5,899 bases of DNA, from positions 1-5,899 of the forward strand of contig JAUVDE010000231.1 of assembly GCA_030595485.1 (NCBI GenBank), written 5' to 3'. The notes beneath the pieces were generated by a model. It made no database searches, was not told the DNA's origin, and saw nothing but the letters and a program-made list of their open reading frames with translations. Of this stretch, positions 5,424 through 5,899 are shown piece after piece (the first letter of the stretch is position 1; each line of letters opens with the position of its first letter). Made by a program: the position numbers and the translations under genes. The stretch comes from Draconibacterium sp. (GTDB lineage: Bacteria > Bacteroidota > Bacteroidia > Bacteroidales > Prolixibacteraceae).

Positions 5424-5899
5424 ATGAAAAAACCATTACTAATTAAATCACTTTCCGTACTGTTTGTATCTCTGTTATGTTTGGCTTGCACGCATCAAAC
5501 AATTCCACCTAATATTATTTTAGTAATGACTGATGATCAGGGTTACGGAGATATATCGGCACACGGAAGTCCTGATGTGTTAACGCCCAATATGGATAAA
5601 TTAAAATCGCAGGGAATTAGTCTCGAAGATTTTCAGGTTAGCCCAACATGTGCACCAACACGGTCGGCAATAATGACCGGCAGGCATCCTTTTAAGAATG
5701 GAATTACGCATACAATTTTAGAAAGAGAACGAATGGCTGTAGGAATAAGCACATTACCCGAGGTTTTGAACCGAGGCGGATATACAAGTGGCATATTCGG
5801 GAAATGGCATTTGGGCGACGAGCAGGAACATCAACCCGATAGCCGTGGATTTAACGAAGTGTTTATTCATGGCGCAGGTGGAATTGGACAGGCCTACGC
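5424..5899 (+). CDS. Exported S1-family (formylglycine) sulfatase, 3'-truncated by the window edge
   Basis: The first 158 codons of an arylsulfatase-type enzyme that would remove sulfate esters, most likely from glycans, outside the cytoplasm. The N-terminus is MKKPLLIK followed by a hydrophobic stretch and SLLCLAC. Cys22 could be lipidated, although Cys19 at -3 makes an imperfect lipobox; a normal Sec signal is the alternative. The sulfatase core follows: ILVMTDDQGYGD (32-43) with the calcium-binding Asp37-Asp38 and Gln39, TPNMDKL (54-60), the formylglycine signature CAPTRSAIMTGR (76-87) with Cys76 as the residue oxidised by an FGE or anSME maturase, and GKWHLG (126-131) with Lys127 and His129. 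HGAGGIGQ (149-156) begins the subfamily-specific region. Full members are about 450-550 residues, so about two thirds is missing. Cys rather than Ser at the signature fits FGE or anSME maturation. The polysaccharide target is unknown. Confidence 0.95.
   Translation, partial: MKKPLLIKSLSVLFVSLLCLACTHQTIPPNIILVMTDDQGYGDISAHGSPDVLTPNMDKLKSQGISLEDFQVSPTCAPTRSAIMTGRHPFKNGITHTILERERMAVGISTLPEVLNRGGYTSGIFGKWHLGDEQEHQPDSRGFNEVFIHGAGGIGQAY

Noticed and set aside
1..5899. CRISPR array, tRNA/rRNA, toxin-antitoxin or retron/defence system
   Set aside because: No regularly spaced repeats, cloverleaf, reverse transcriptase, nuclease or small paired genes were found on either strand.

Overview
The window looks like chromosomal DNA of a Bacteroidota member. 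It has AT-rich coding sequence, no Shine-Dalgarno-like purine boxes before the starts, promoter-like boxes close to TAnnTTTG, a signal peptide ending in FGQ, and a sulfatase/SGNH-hydrolase gene content typical of polysaccharide-degrading Bacteroidetes. A marine or gut Marinilabiliales-type lineage would fit, but that is inference. All identifications rest on motifs read by eye; no database search was run.

Layout. (1) 1-611, plus strand: 3' part of a class I SAM-dependent methyltransferase whose reading frame is open to the left window edge. (2) 618-1409, minus: a short-chain dehydrogenase/reductase-like protein, convergent with the methyltransferase (6 bp between stops), with several normally invariant active-site positions substituted. 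(3) 1499-2953, plus: pepD, a complete cytosolic Xaa-His dipeptidase (M20C), divergent from the SDR gene across an 89-bp intergenic region. (4) 2954-3046: convergent intergenic region with a long imperfect inverted repeat. (5) 3047-4237, minus: exported SGNH/GDSL-type hydrolase with a C-terminal beta-rich domain; an 18-bp perfect palindrome lies 21 bp upstream of its start. (6) 4396-4968, minus: YdjA-like FMN nitroreductase, flanked on both sides by pyrimidine-rich degenerate repeats. (7) 4969-5423: a 455-bp gene-free region holding direct repeats, a 15-bp palindrome and a roughly 124-bp palindromic, MITE-like element with a promoter-like box at its apex. (8) 5424-5899, plus: 5' part of an exported S1-family sulfatase running off the right edge.

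How the genes fit together. The methyltransferase, SDR, pepD and nitroreductase genes look like unrelated housekeeping or redox genes in mixed orientations. The secreted SGNH hydrolase and the sulfatase could both act on extracellular (sulfated or acylated) glycans, so the right end may be the edge of a polysaccharide-degradation locus; no susC/susD or glycoside hydrolase is in view. No CRISPR array, tRNA, rRNA, complete insertion sequence or recognisable defence system was seen. The most distinctive signals are the degenerate SDR active site and the non-coding palindromic elements on the right side.
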